This document shows, one piece after another, positions 28,813 through 39,308 of a stretch of 40,000 nucleotides of DNA. The stretch spans positions 1 to 40,000 of the forward strand of contig RPFO01000434.1 in NCBI GenBank assembly GCA_009746045.1, in the 5' to 3' direction. A model generated the notes under the pieces. That model made no database searches. It saw nothing but the letters and a program-made list of their open reading frames with translations, and was not told the DNA's origin. Position 1 is the first letter of the stretch. Each line of letters starts with the position of its first letter. Made by a program: the position numbers and the translations under genes. Origin of the DNA: Mesostigma viride. Its lineage: Eukaryota > Streptophyta > Mesostigmatophyceae > Mesostigmatales > Mesostigmataceae.

Positions 28813-31800
28813 GTAAGCCTATTTGTTTGGGGTTGAATTGGGTTTAGAGTTTAGATGTGAGTGATGCCGATAACGGTGCTGGCAAGTCTTGCGCCGGTAA
28901 GCCTATTTGTTCGGGTTGATTAGGGTGGATATGGGTTTACGGTGTAGGTTTTCGGCATCCGTGCCTAGAAACTTGGCGCATGCGTCGCGGTACGAGCTGT
29001 ATAGGACGGCATTATGAGTAAGTACATGTTCTATATATTATATAAATATAAATACATGTTCTATATTATATAATAGTATGTAAATACATTATCTATATAT
29101 TACAGATTAGTAATTGTACATTGTGTGCACTTTTGATCGCATCCTGCGACCTGCATGCCGCGTCTTGCATGCCCGGGTAACTGGCACTATGTATCGCTAA
29201 TCCAAGACACAGTTGCATACACGGCCGCTATTGTTGTATCTGACTGACGGAGAGCAGGTATTGAAATCGCCCCTATTCTCAGGCTCGTAATGCCATCAAG
29301 CTCCGTTAGTATCAATAAGAAAACCAGCTCTTAGGATAGGTGATCCTATCCATCTTTAGATATCCTATGTATTTCCTATCTAATGTGGGGCCCCACAGGG
29401 TCATCCCCTTTGTCTTTGAGGTGTTCGGGGCCATGGGCCCCACGATGGCGGAGTTTTTCCACGAGTGCTGCCAGCGGCGTGAAGGCCGCCTCGACCTCGA
29501 GGTCCAGAATGCCCCGTGGTCTGCCCGGACGTGGTCCTTGTATTGGCTGCAGCGCCTGTCCCTTGCCCTCATTCGCACCGTGGGCCGGGCCCACTTCAAA
29601 TGTTCCGAAAAGTGTGACACTTTTTGTCGTTTTTTTGACTTTCTCGACGATCGTCACTCTGCAGAGTGATTCGTCGTGCGAAATCGTGCGAAATTGTGCG
29701 AAATTTGCTGAAATCGTGTGAAATTTGCTGAAATCGTGCGAATTTGTGCGAAATTTGCTGAAATCGTGCGAAATTTCATGTGAAAAATGTCGACGGTAAA
29801 AAATTTTGATGTGCACAACGTGTGTGAATTCATGCGAAATTTTGTCAAACGTCACTCCCCAAAACGACCCTTGGTTGAAATCCATGCGAAATCGTGCGAA
29901 ATCATGCAAAATTGTGCGAAATCGTGCGAAATCGTGCGAAAATGTGTGAAAATTTTGCGAAAATCACGCGAAAATCACGCGAACTCGTGCGAAAATTTTT
30001 TTTTTTTGCGAAAATAGCGAAAAAGTGTCACACACTTGGCTTGGACGGCGGAACATTTGAAGTGGGCCCGGCCCGTGGCTGCTGTTTTATTCTACCGCAT
30101 CCTGGCCGACTTTGTCGCGACCCCTGCGGTTTAGATCCCTCCCAGGCCTGATGGACCGACAGCAATGTTGCTGCATGTCGTCGTAGTTTTTTACACTGTG
30201 TTGGCTTGATCCTTGCATGCCTGTTATTTCTTTCTTCAGGGTTCTTCCTCGTTTCGGGACTTTCCTTATGTTGCATGCCGTTCTCACCTCCGTTATGTAT
30301 CATTCTCAATGAAACTATTTAGCAATATCCTATCTGTCTATCTGTGCAGCCTACTGCCTACGTCTGGCACTGAGGCAGCCAGATACGGGTCGACGACTCA
30401 AGTGGAGTGGATCCATAGGCTCTCTTTTCTCAATATATCAAGTGTTGCTTGTGCAGACGAGCGCGCACCCATCCAGGCGGATGCAAGTTGAACCCGCAAG
30501 CTGTGTGGTTGTTATCTCTGAAGACCGTGAGAGCCATTGACCATGCTCGTTGCATGGTAGTATTGCCACTCAATGTCAGCCAGTGGCTGGGCCAAGTCCT
30601 CCCACGACTAGGGAACCCTACCCCCTTTCCTTGAAGGGGCCGCCCTTGTGAAGCCTAGTCCACCACACCCCTTGGATAAGTGCTTGAGCGACCTCTTGAC
30701 TTATTTCCCCCCGACAGCCCCTGGCACTCACGGCCTGGCCCCGAGCAACTGTGCTGTCTGTTTGCTTTGTTCCGAGTATCTTGCTTGTCAGAGCATGCAT
30801 CCTTGTGCCATCGCTGCGTGCGCGCGCGTGTCCTCATGATCCGTCTGTTGGTGCTTTCGTGGTTGGTGGGTCTCTTCCGAGAACAAGTGTGCCCCTCTGG
30901 TTGCTTGTAAACGCCTTTACCACTGCTGCGGTTGTTGTCGATTCAAATCAACATCATTAGCAATTGTTATTGTTTCGCCCCCCGTGCTTTTTTTTACAAT
31001 TAATCGCCATTCATGCGTTGTGACTGGCTGGTCCCTAAGTTGGCCTCCTTGTTGTGTTGCAAACGCGTGTTTGGTACACCGGCTGGTCGATCTCTTCGGC
31101 TGGAACAGTGTGCCTTGATTCTGTGAATGGCACCGGTGCCGATGCCGGCTGCAGCGTCGCTGGCTTCCCGTACTGCTATGATGGCGGCGCCAACAACGGC
31201 GATAATGGAAACGGCACTGCCTGCGTAGGTGCGTAAGCTTCGCGATGATGATACATTACTATCGTCATCATTATGACAATACAGTCATCCCCGCGTTGAG
31301 TTACGATCGCGCCAAATTCTCGTCATTGTAGCTTAACGCGGGTACGTAACCTTAACGGTAGAACGTGACTTAGCGGTAGAATTCGGCTAGCAGCCCACCC
31401 CCTCCTACTCTGACGGACTTCTATACGGCCAGTGACACTTCGACAACTCTCGCAAGCCCGATCTAGCTGCAGCATCCAAGTCGCCCAAAGTCCATATTTC
31501 CTTATCATGCACCGCTGTACATCAAGTGAGGCTTTCTGCATACCTGAAAACTACTCAAACCAGATGTGTAGATATTTTATCAACGGGAAGCTCTACTTTG
31601 AGCCTTGGACCTTGTTCATGCTGCTAATTGTGGATTCTTAAGATATTTCTTATCTATATCTAATCTTCCATTTATAAATACGCTATGCCCGGCTTGAAAT
31701 CAATTATATGTTTTCCTTGGAACAAAGGACGCATATTAATGCTCCTTCCCGCAACATCCTCCCACTTTGTGCGCGTCCCAGCTGTCGTCGCAGCTCACAC

Positions 31801-34800
31801 TTTCTCGCTGACCGGGCAAGCGATTGTTGGTATTATTTGCCATACCAAGTACAACGTTGTTGCAAGAGGGGGTCACTTTGGGAAGCCGTAGTGACATTGT
31901 TCATCTGCACAATCAAGCTAAACAGTAGGTCTAGGCCGCATTGTGCTTGTGTCTGCATTTTTTACAAAGTGTGTGCTAGCTCGGCACTGTGGAACAAGAC
32001 AGACATGTCTACCAGATGACAACACGGCCATCTGTATGCTAGGGTTAGAGCAGTGTCTGATATTGCTGGGCCAGCCCACATGCAGCAGCTGTGCCCCTGC
32101 TCTGTTCCCTTTTGCCGGGGTGGGTGGGTGGGAGGCAAAAGAAGCCTGAAGCGTTCTTTTTAATGCTCTTGAAAAAGAACCCACATTTCATGGCAACCAC
32201 GTTTCCAGTCAGCCCCTACATGGGCTGATTAGGGTACGGGTGCGCAGCATAAGATGTTTCACAAAACAAATTGTGCTGTATGGCGTTGCATTCTCAGCTC
32301 AGCAAGTCCTTGCTGCCATAGATGTGATCAGCACATAGCGCATCAATAATACGCTCTTTGGCGGGCCAGGCACAATACTTTATTACATGCGTGGATGTCC
32401 CTGAGTCTGCTGTTATTCGAGAATTTTGTGAGTTCCATGAACCCCAACCCCAAGTTCCCCGTCCCTTCTGCAGTGTTCCTGTTTACTACTGGGCCGTGCC
32501 TATTTTGCCACTGTATCGTTCCTAATCTCTACTGGACCGTGCATTACTAGAGCACCTGCTCACAAAGCCGACTCTGTGTAATTCTGGCCTTTGTTGCTGG
32601 CTGCTAATTCGTTGGCTTGCCATTCGGGATACGGCGCGCCCCCTTCAAAAGAAGATAAATATCTAACTACAGTATGAAAACAACAGGAAATCGTAGCAAC
32701 TGCGCATGCTCTCACCAGATGTATGTACTCATCAAACCGTCGCAAACCAGCATATCATCATTGGAGCTTAGTCCATAGATGTAACGCCAGCTCTGACACA
32801 GCCTGTTAGACAAGAATCCGTAGTTCAAGTACATGGATTAAGGCACAGCTTTTGAGACAGCTAGGTCTGCTCCTTATTCGTGCTACACATATAGCTCCCC
32901 TGCTCCTTATTCGTGCTACACATATAGCTCCCCTGCTCCTTATTCGTGCTACACATATAGCTCCCCTGCTCCTTATTCGTGCTACACATCTAGCTCCCCT
33001 GCTCCTTATTCATGCTACACATATAGCTCCCCTGCTCCTTATTCGTGCTACACATCTAGCTCCCCTGCTCCTTATTCGTGCTACACATATAGCTCCCCTG
33101 CTCCTTGTTCGTGCTACACATCTAGCTCCCCTGCTCCTTATTCGTGCTACACATATAGCTCCCCTGCTCCTTATTCGTGCTACACATCTAGCTCCCCTGC
33201 TCCTTATTCGTGCTACACGTTACTCCTCTGCTCCGTAGTCTTGCCACTCATTACTCCTCTGCTCTTTATTCGTGCTATCGCCCCTACTGGATGTCTGCGC
33301 TGGTTTGTCAATGAAGGACAGCCTGTTTGGACTCGGCGGAGAACACCACCATGGACATTGGCTGCAGTACCAACAGCATTTTCTGTGTGGATGGTGACGC
33401 CAGCAATGGTGACTATAGGCCTGGCGACAACTGTGCCTGTACATACGTAACATGAAATACTTGAAGTACAACTAGTAAATTGTCAATGAGACAACCAGCG
33501 CAGGCCCGAGATCTTGACAGTATGGAAACTTTTGACTTCATTAACTTATCGACTTACTGATGGTAAGTGGTGGTGCGTACAAGCCTGGTGGCTAGTGCGC
33601 CTGCGGGTAACGAGAGACTGGTCCATGTTTTCTGCACAAGCGGTAGTGTGCTTGGTAAACCTCAGGTAAGACGATTGCGCCGCGGTGGCTACTAAGTGTG
33701 CCTGTACGTAATATGATAACCTGATATGATAGAATATGATCTATGGGAAGCTCAGGATAGAAATATTGCGTCAACTGTCAGCAAAACAGCTTCACACGGG
33801 ATACCTGGATAGCAAGAGGGAGGGATGCGCTCCCTAGGCGCCAGTACATCGTGTGCGCAGCAAGGCACGTTACCTGGATAGCAAGAGGGAGGGGTGCGCT
33901 CCCTAGGCACCAGTACATCGTGTGCGCAGCAAGGCACGTTACCTGGATAGCAAGAGGGAGGGGTGCCAACAGTGCATAGAACAGTAGAGTGTTCTATAGT
34001 GTGAACAGTAGAGTGTTCTATAGTGTGAACAGTAGAGTGTTCTATAGTGTGAACAGTTGAGTGTTCTATACAGTCATTCACGCCTTAAGTTTGGTTGACT
34101 TAAGTTGTGTTCACGCCTTAAGTTGGGTCGAATAGGGTTTCGGCATTCCAAGTTCAAATTAGTTCAGAATAGTATGTTTTAGTATTTAAGTTCAAATTAG
34201 TAGAATTTAGTATAATCATTCACGCCTTAAGTTGGGTTCACGCCTTAAGTTGGGTTGACCCCTCAAAAACCTCGAACCCAACTTAAGGCGTGAATGACTG
34301 TAGTGTGAACAGTAGAGTGTTCTTTAGTGTGAACAGTAGAGTGTTCTATGGTGTGAACAGTAGAGTGTTCTGTAGTGTGAACAGTAGAGTGTTCTATGGT
34401 GTGAACAGTAAAGTGTTCTATAGTGTGAACAGTAGAGTGTTCTATGGTGTGAACAGTAGAGTGTTCTATGGTGTGAACAGTAGAGTGTTCTTTAGTGTGA
34501 ACAGTAGAGTGTTCTATGGTGTGAACAGTAGAGTGTTCTTTAGTGTGAACAGTAGAGTGTTCTATGGTGTGAACAGTAGAGTGTTCTTTAGTGTGAACAG
34601 TAGAGTGTTCTATGGTGTGAACAGTAGAGTGTTCTTTAGTGTGAACAGTAGAGTGTTCTGTAGTGTGAACAGTAGAGTGTTCTATGGTGTGAACAGTAGA
34701 GTGTTCTATGGTGTAAACAGTAGAGTGTTCTTTAGTGTGAACAGTAGAGTGTTCTTTAGTGTGAACAGTTGAGTGTTCTATGGTGTGAACAGTAGATTGT

Positions 34801-37800
34801 TCTATGGTGTGAACAGTAGAGTGTTCTATGGTGTGAACAGTAGAGTGTTCTATAGTGTGAACAGTAGAGTGTTCTATGGTGTGAACAGTAGAGTGTTCTA
34901 TGGTGTGAACAGTAGAGTGTTCTATGGTGTGAACAGTAGAGTGTTCTTTAGTGTGAACAGTAGAGTGTTCTATAGTGTGAACAGTAGAGTGTTCTTTAGT
35001 GTGAACAGTAGAGTGTTCTATGGTGTGAACAGTAGAGTGTTCTATGGTGTGAACAGTAGAGTGTTCTATGGTGTGAACAGTAGAGTGTTCTTTAGTGTGA
35101 ACAGTAAAGTGTTCTATAGTGTGAACAGTAGAGTGTTCTATGGTGTGAACAGTAGAGTGTTCTATGGTGTGAACAGTAGAGTGTTCTATAGTGTGAACAG
35201 TAGAGTGTTCTTTAGTGTGAACAGTAGAGTGTTCTATGGTGTGAACAGTAGAGTGTTCTATGGTGTGAACAGTAGAGTGTTCTATGGTGTGAACAGTAGA
35301 GTGTTCTTTAGTGTGAACAGTAAAGTGTTCTATAGTGTGAACAGTAGAGTGTTCTATGGTGTGAACAGTAGAGTGTTCTATGGTGTGAACAGTAGAGTGT
35401 TCTATAGTGTGAACAGTAGAGTGTTCTATGGTGTGAACAGTAGAGTGTTCTATAGTGTGAACAGTAGAGTGTTCTGTAGTGTGAACAGTAGAGTGTTCTT
35501 TAGTGTGAACAGTAGAGTGTTCTATGGTGTGAACAGTAGAGTGTTCTATAGTGTGAACAGTAGAGTGTTCTATAGTGTGAACAGTAGAGTGTTCTATAGT
35601 GTGAACAGTAGAGTGTTCTGTAGTGTGAACAGTAGAGTGTTCTTTAGTGTGAACAGTAGAGTGTTCTATGGTGTGAACAGTAGAGTGTTCTATGGTGTGA
35701 ACAGTAGAGTGTTCTATAGTGTGAACAGTAGAGTGTTCTGTAGTGTGAACAGTAGAGTGTTCTATAGTGTGAACAGTAGAGTGTTCTGTAGTGTGAACAG
35801 TAGAGTGTTCTTTAGTGTGAACAGTAGAGTGTTCTATGGTGTGAACAGTAGAGTGTTCTATGGTGTGAACAGTAGAGTGTTCTATGGTGTGAACAGTAGA
35901 GTGTTCTATGGTGTGAACAGTAGAGTGTTCTATGGTGTGAACAGTAGAGTGTTCTATAGTGTGAACAGTAGAGTGTTCTATAGTGTGAACAGTAGAGTGT
36001 TCTATAGTGTGAACAGTAGAGTGTTCTGTAGTGTGAACAGTAGAGTGTTCTATAGTGTGAACAGTAGAGTGTTCTATGGTGTGAACAGTAGAGTGTTCTA
36101 TGGTGTGAACAGTAGAGTGTTCTATAGTGTGAACAGTAGAGTGTTCTATAGTGTGAACAGTAGAGTGTTCTATGTACGTCAGAGCAAAGCAAAGCGGGGC
36201 CAGAAATGGATTCTGAAATACTCTACTGTTCTTTGTACTGTAGTATTGATCCAGGGTCCAGGATCCAGGGTGATCTAGGTTGAATCTATGGATATAGGTT
36301 GAGTCTATGGATCCAGGTTGAGTCTATGGATCCAGGTTGAGTCTATGGATCCAGGTTGAGTCGATGGATCCAGGTTGAGTCTATGGATCCAGGTTGAGTC
36401 TATGGATCCAGGTTGAGTCTATGGATCCAGGTTGAGTCTATGGATCCAGGGTGAGTCTATGGATCCAGGTTGAGTCTATGGATCCAGGTTGAATCTATGG
36501 ATCTAGGTTGAGTCTATGGATCCAGGTTGAGTCTATGGATATAGGTTGAGTCTATGGATCCAGGTTGAGTCGATGGATCCAGGTTGAGTCGATGGATCCA
36601 GGTTGAGTCTATGGATCCAGGTTGAGTCTATGGATCCAGGTTGAGTCTATGGATCCAGGTTGAGTCTATGGATCCAGGTTGAGTCTATGGATCCAGGTTG
36701 AGTCTATGGATCCAGGTTGAGTCTATGGATATAGGTTGAATCTATGGATCCAGGTTGAGTCTATGGATATAGGTTGAGTCTATGGATGTAGGGTGAATAT
36801 ATGGATATAGGTTGAGCCTATGGATATAGGTTGAGTCTATGGATATAGGGTGAATCTATGGATCCAGGTTGAGTCTATGGATATAGGTTGAGTCTATGGA
36901 TGTAGGGTGAATATATGGATCTAGGTTGAGTCTATGGATCCAGGTTGAGTCTATGGATCCAGGTTGAGTCTATGGATCCAGGTTGAGTCTATGGATCCAG
37001 GTCAAGACCACAGGCCTGGTGATATCTGCGCCCATGCACATGACTACCAAATTAGGGATGATAAGCTACGGAAGTGGGAATGGGGACACAAGGGGGATGG
37101 GGCAAGAATGCGTACGTTCTGCCGCATGTGTACGAATGGCTATCAGCTCCAGCTTGCATGGTCACTTTGGTGCTGTGGCATTATCCATTATGGATTGTCG
37201 CATGCTCACTTAACATAACCCTTTCATTTCTATAACGGTTTGTTGCATGGTCACTCTGGTGCTCTTATAGTTTACAACGGTTTGTTGCATGGTCACTGTA
37301 GTGTCTTCTCACCTATGCGGTGCTTTGATCATGGTCACTGTAGTGTGTTTTGTTCTTACCTATCTATGTGGTGCTACTGTCATGGTCACTATAGTGTGTT
37401 TTGTTCTTACCTATCTATGTGGTGCTACTGTCATGGTCACTGTAGTGTGTTTTGTTCTTACCTATCTATGTGGTGCTACTGTCATGGTCACTATAGTGTG
37501 TTTTGTTCTTACCTATCTATGTGGTGCTACTGTCATGGTCACTATAGTGTGTTTTGTTCTTACCTATCTATGTGGTGCTACTGTCATGGTCACTATAGTG
37601 TGTTTTGTTCTTACCTATCTATGTGGTGCTACTATCGCGGTCACTATAGTGTGTTTTGTTCTTACCTATCTATGTGGTGCTACTGTCATGGTCACTATAG
37701 TGTGTTTTGTTCTTACCTATGTGGTGCTACTATCGCGGTCTCTGTAGTGTGTTCTTACTATGTGGTGCCCCCATCCATCTCGTCCCTGTATGCATGCATG

Positions 37801-39308
37801 CATTCATTCATCCTGCATGTGCTTGCTTCTTTGACTTGCGTGGTTGCGCGCATGCGTCCATGCGCTCGCTTCGCCTCTTCACTAGACTGCCTGGACTCGG
37901 AAGCCGGGACGGGCAAAGACATGGGATGCACACCCTCGTTCCCCATCTGCGTCGACAGCACAGGGAGCAACGCGGATTGGGGGGGGGGGGACGCGTGCGC
38001 CGGTGAGTACCTCGCTGATGGTATCTTCGCCGGTGAGTGCCGTAGTGGCCCTTGCATCTGTCAAGGACCACTACGGTACCTGATTGGCATCTTACGAGTA
38101 TCAGATTGAGTATCAAATGAATATCTGGTTAGCATTTGATAAGCAATGGATGAGCTTTTGCCTGTGGGAAATTTCTTCAACCATATATATATGTATTACA
38201 CCGGTGAGGATAGATACGTTTTTGCCTGGGGAGCGCTGTCTCAGTGCCTGTATATAAATACGTGTCTATCAAGTATTCATATGTTTCTATTGCTCGATTC
38301 CTATTGCATAAAATGTTGCTGTTTGTTTCAATGCACTGCTGGCTCTAGCCACCAGGATTTGTCTCGGAGCGTTATTCCCACGCGGCCGATGAAATACTTT
38401 GTGTTGTGTTGGGGTTTGAGCTTTGTGTAGCTTTAGGCTTTCGAGCGGCTTTAGGCTTTTTTGTTGTGTGGCTTTAGGCTTTTGTACGGCTTTAGCTTTT
38501 TTACTGTGTAGCTTTTGGCGTTTGTGCAGGCGGCTCTTCATCAAGGCGTACTGACTCCCTCTCTCTCATCTAGCTCCCTATTCTCCAACTCCCTAGCTCA
38601 AGCTCTTGTTGCTGTACTGACTCCCTCATCCTATCTCTCATCTAGCTCCCTATGCTGGACTCCCTAGGTCTAGCTCTTGTTGCTGTCCTGGCTCCCTCGT
38701 TCTATCTTTAATCTAGCGCCCTTTTTTTCGACTCCCTACCTCTAGCTCTGGCTGTGCGCCTGCCGCGTGCCTGCTTGTGTACTTGTATATCGATCGGTCA
38801 TTACAGTCCACAACAATCATAGTTTATGTCTGAGCATAGCCAGTTTGTGTCTGAGTATACTTTCCCTTGTGGTGGGATGGAACGATAGCCGCCACAGCTA
38901 GGTTAATAGCATGATACCTTATATACTTTGATAGCTTTTAGACAGATACTTCGATAGCTTTTAGGCACTTCACAGATACTTTGATAGCTTTTAGGCACCT
39001 GATAGCTTATACATACTTGCTCGTGGACAGCGCAAGGATGCCAAGTGGCATGTGGTTGATTCGTCGCGGCCATCCTGCCTGCCTGGGCTCTGCAAGTTTA
39101 CGGCATGGAGCCTGACCTTTTTTTTTTACAAATGCTTACAAGTGTGCTTGTACGCCCAACCTAATCTCCTGTTTTTTTTCGAGGCCAGCCTGCCTGGACA
39201 CGGCAAACGGGATGGAGCCTGATCTGGGTTGCGACGACCCCGACTTTCCGATCTGTTATGACCGTGACGCCAGCGATGGGGACGGCAAGCTGGGCGATTT
39301 CTGCGCCG
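28690..39308 (+). CDS. cysteine-rich modular protein, partial gene (five module exons)
   Basis: Five exons, 28690-28812, 31109-31228, 33322-33438, 37886-38002 and 39189-39308, each encode one module of 39-41 residues. All open with two bases completing a codon and close with one base, so introns are phase 1 on both sides and any module can be added or skipped in frame. Module plan: CLD or similar, 12 residues, GC, 6-7 residues with FPIC or PIC, D, 15 residues rich in D/G/N, then C-A-G. Spacing is C-x12-C-x6/7-C-x15-C. The four cysteines probably form two disulphides, which points to a secreted or surface protein; the acidic D/N/G loops could bind calcium (inference). I do not recognise the family. 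Ends, signal peptide and any membrane anchor are outside the window or unrecognised. Introns of 2-4.5 kb are filled with satellites. Confidence 0.75.
28845..28925 (+). repeat. near-intact echo of exon A end and donor
   Basis: GATGTGAGTGATGCCGATAA ... TCTTGCGCCG then GTAAGCCTATTTGTT copies the end of exon A (28770-28842) about 84 bp downstream at high identity, including a second GTAAGC donor. Using it would add a TAG in frame. Confidence 0.9.
29390..29582 (+). other. coding-looking GC-rich segment, unidentified
   Basis: A plus frame reads EVFGAMGPTMAEFFHECC and later APWSARTWSLYWLQRLSLAL without stops. It has protein-like composition, but no family is recognised and it is open at both ends. 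It adjoins a small TIR element and could be a transposon fragment. Confidence 0.3.
29583..30073. mobile_element. 491 bp MITE-like TIR element filled with GAAATCGTGC repeats
   Basis: Inverted ends GGCCGGGCCCACTTCAAATG then TTCC occur at 29583 and inverted at 30050-30073, with further inverted similarity around GTGTGACACTTTTT. A 4 bp direct repeat CGTG flanks it (29579-29582, 30074-30077). The interior is dominated by degenerate GAAATCGTGC repeats. No coding capacity. Confidence 0.75.
30074..31108 (+). other. intron A-B, right part; echo of exon B start near 30862
   Basis: No exon is recognised. At 30861-30905, TTGGTGGGTCTCTTCCGAG then AACAAGTGTGCCCCTCTGG parallels the real exon B start at 31083-31120 (CTGGTCGATCTCTTCGGCTG then GAACAGTGTGCCTTGATTC), an echo 222 bp upstream. 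Confidence 0.6.
31109..31228 (+). CDS. module exon B of the cysteine-rich gene
   Basis: Acceptor GGAACAG, donor GTGCGT, 120 nt. Encodes VCLDSVNGTGADAGC ... FPYCYDGG ... GTACVG, cysteine spacing 12, 7, 15. Confidence 0.8.
31229..32866. other. intron B-C, unique part; nothing recognised
   Basis: Mixed-composition sequence with short unrelated open frames. I see no module exon, RNA gene or transposon end. Confidence 0.5.
32867..33220 (+). repeat. 33 bp minisatellite
   Basis: About eleven copies of a 33 bp unit (CTGCTCCTTATTCGTGCTAC plus 13 bases), with alternating ACACATATAG and ACACATCTAG variants. It lies upstream of module exon C; the open frame is an artefact of a unit of 11 codons. Confidence 0.95.
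33322..33438 (+). CDS. module exon C of the cysteine-rich gene
   Basis: Acceptor GGACAG, 117 nt. Encodes ACLDSAENTTMDIGC ... IFCVDGDASNGD ... GDNCA, spacing 12, 6, 15. The donor is uncertain: GTACAT at 33439 keeps phase 1 like the other modules, whereas GTAACA at 33447 fits the downstream echoes but would give phase 0. Confidence 0.65.
33555..33725 (+). repeat. two echoes of exon C end
   Basis: The blocks at 33558-33612 (AAGCCTGGTGGCTAGTGCGC then CTGCGGGTAAC) and 33680-33717 (GTGGCTACTAAGTGTGCCTG then TACGTAA) resemble exon C's end (AGGCCTGGCGACAACTGTGC then CTGTAC), spaced about 120 bp. Confidence 0.65.
33802..33975 (+). repeat. 69 bp tandem repeat, two and a half copies
   Basis: TACCTGGATAGCAAGAGGGA recurs at 33802, 33871 and 33940. 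Confidence 0.95.
33976..34070 (+). repeat. 24 bp satellite, left block
   Basis: About four copies of the same 24 bp unit as the large array to the right, cut off from it by the 230 bp element at 34071-34300. Confidence 0.95.
34071..34300. mobile_element. 230 bp mariner-type MITE inserted in the 24 bp satellite
   Basis: Ends CAGTCATTCACGCCTTAAGT (34071) and its inverse ACTTAAGGCGTGAATGACTG (34281-34300), flanked by TA on both sides (34069-34070, 34301-34302). Removing it and one TA restores the satellite unit CTATAGTGTG. CAGT ends and a TA duplication are typical of Tc1/mariner MITEs. Internal copies of the same CACGCCTTAAGTTGGGTT segment suggest end duplication. Confidence 0.88.
34303..36173 (+). 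repeat. 24 bp satellite, about 78 copies
   Basis: Unit GTGTGAACAGTAGAGTGTTC plus CTAT-like four bases, with variants CTATAG, CTATGG, CTTTAG and CTGTAG arranged in a patchwork with higher-order stretches. Each unit contains GAACA, six bases, TGTTC, an inverted repeat. The 501- and 160-codon open frames across it exist only because the unit is eight codons without a stop. Confidence 0.98.
36249..37001 (+). repeat. 19 bp satellite, about 38 copies
   Basis: Unit GGATCCAGGTTGAGTCTAT with GGATATAGG and GTAGGGTGAA variants concentrated near 36730-36910. Confidence 0.97.
37002..37285. other. intron C-D unique segment, no gene recognised
   Basis: Short overlapping open frames only; no module signature or transposon end seen. 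Confidence 0.5.
37286..37745 (+). repeat. 51 bp tandem repeat, about eight copies
   Basis: Unit CATGGTCACTATAGTGTGTT plus 31 bases ending GGTGCTACTGT. Outer copies are shortened. The unit of 17 codons keeps frames open artificially. Confidence 0.95.
37886..38002 (+). CDS. module exon D of the cysteine-rich gene
   Basis: Acceptor CTTCACTAG, donor GTGAGT, 117 nt. Encodes DCLDSEAGTGKDMGC ... FPICVDSTG ... GDACAG, spacing 12, 6, 15. A run of twelve G lies in the codons before GDACAG. GCGCCGGTGAGT is echoed about 30 bp downstream as TTCGCCGGTGAGT. Confidence 0.75.
38003..39188. other. intron D-E with small repeats
   Basis: Contains GCTTTAGGCTTT repeats at 38430-38530, a repeat of about 80 bp built on CTCATCTAGCTCCCTAT at 38550-38760, and GATAGCTTTTAG repeats at 38925-39010. 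At 39068-39112 the stretch CTGCCTGGGCTCTGCAAG then GGCATGGAGCCTGACC is an echo of the exon E start. Confidence 0.7.
39189..39308 (+). CDS. module exon E of the cysteine-rich gene
   Basis: Acceptor GAGGCCAG, donor GTGCGG, 120 nt. Encodes ACLDTANGMEPDLGC ... FPICYDRDASDGD ... GDFCAG, the clearest copy of the module, spacing 12, 7, 15. Confidence 0.8.

Noticed and set aside
34303-36173. Array of steroid-receptor-like response elements (GAACA...TGTTC)
   Set aside because: The spacer is six bases, not three, and nuclear receptors are not expected in this kind of organism. Kept only as an inverted repeat within the unit.
34290-36278. Open frames of 160 and 501 codons, a repetitive protein reading (SRVFYGVN)n
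   Set aside because: It is the 24 bp satellite read through. The unit is eight codons without a stop, all copies mirror the DNA variants, and there is no independent sign of coding.
36980-38109. 289-codon frame running from the 51 bp repeats into module exon D
   Set aside because: Only the last part (37886-38002) has module signatures and splice sites. The rest is a tandem repeat with a unit of 17 codons.
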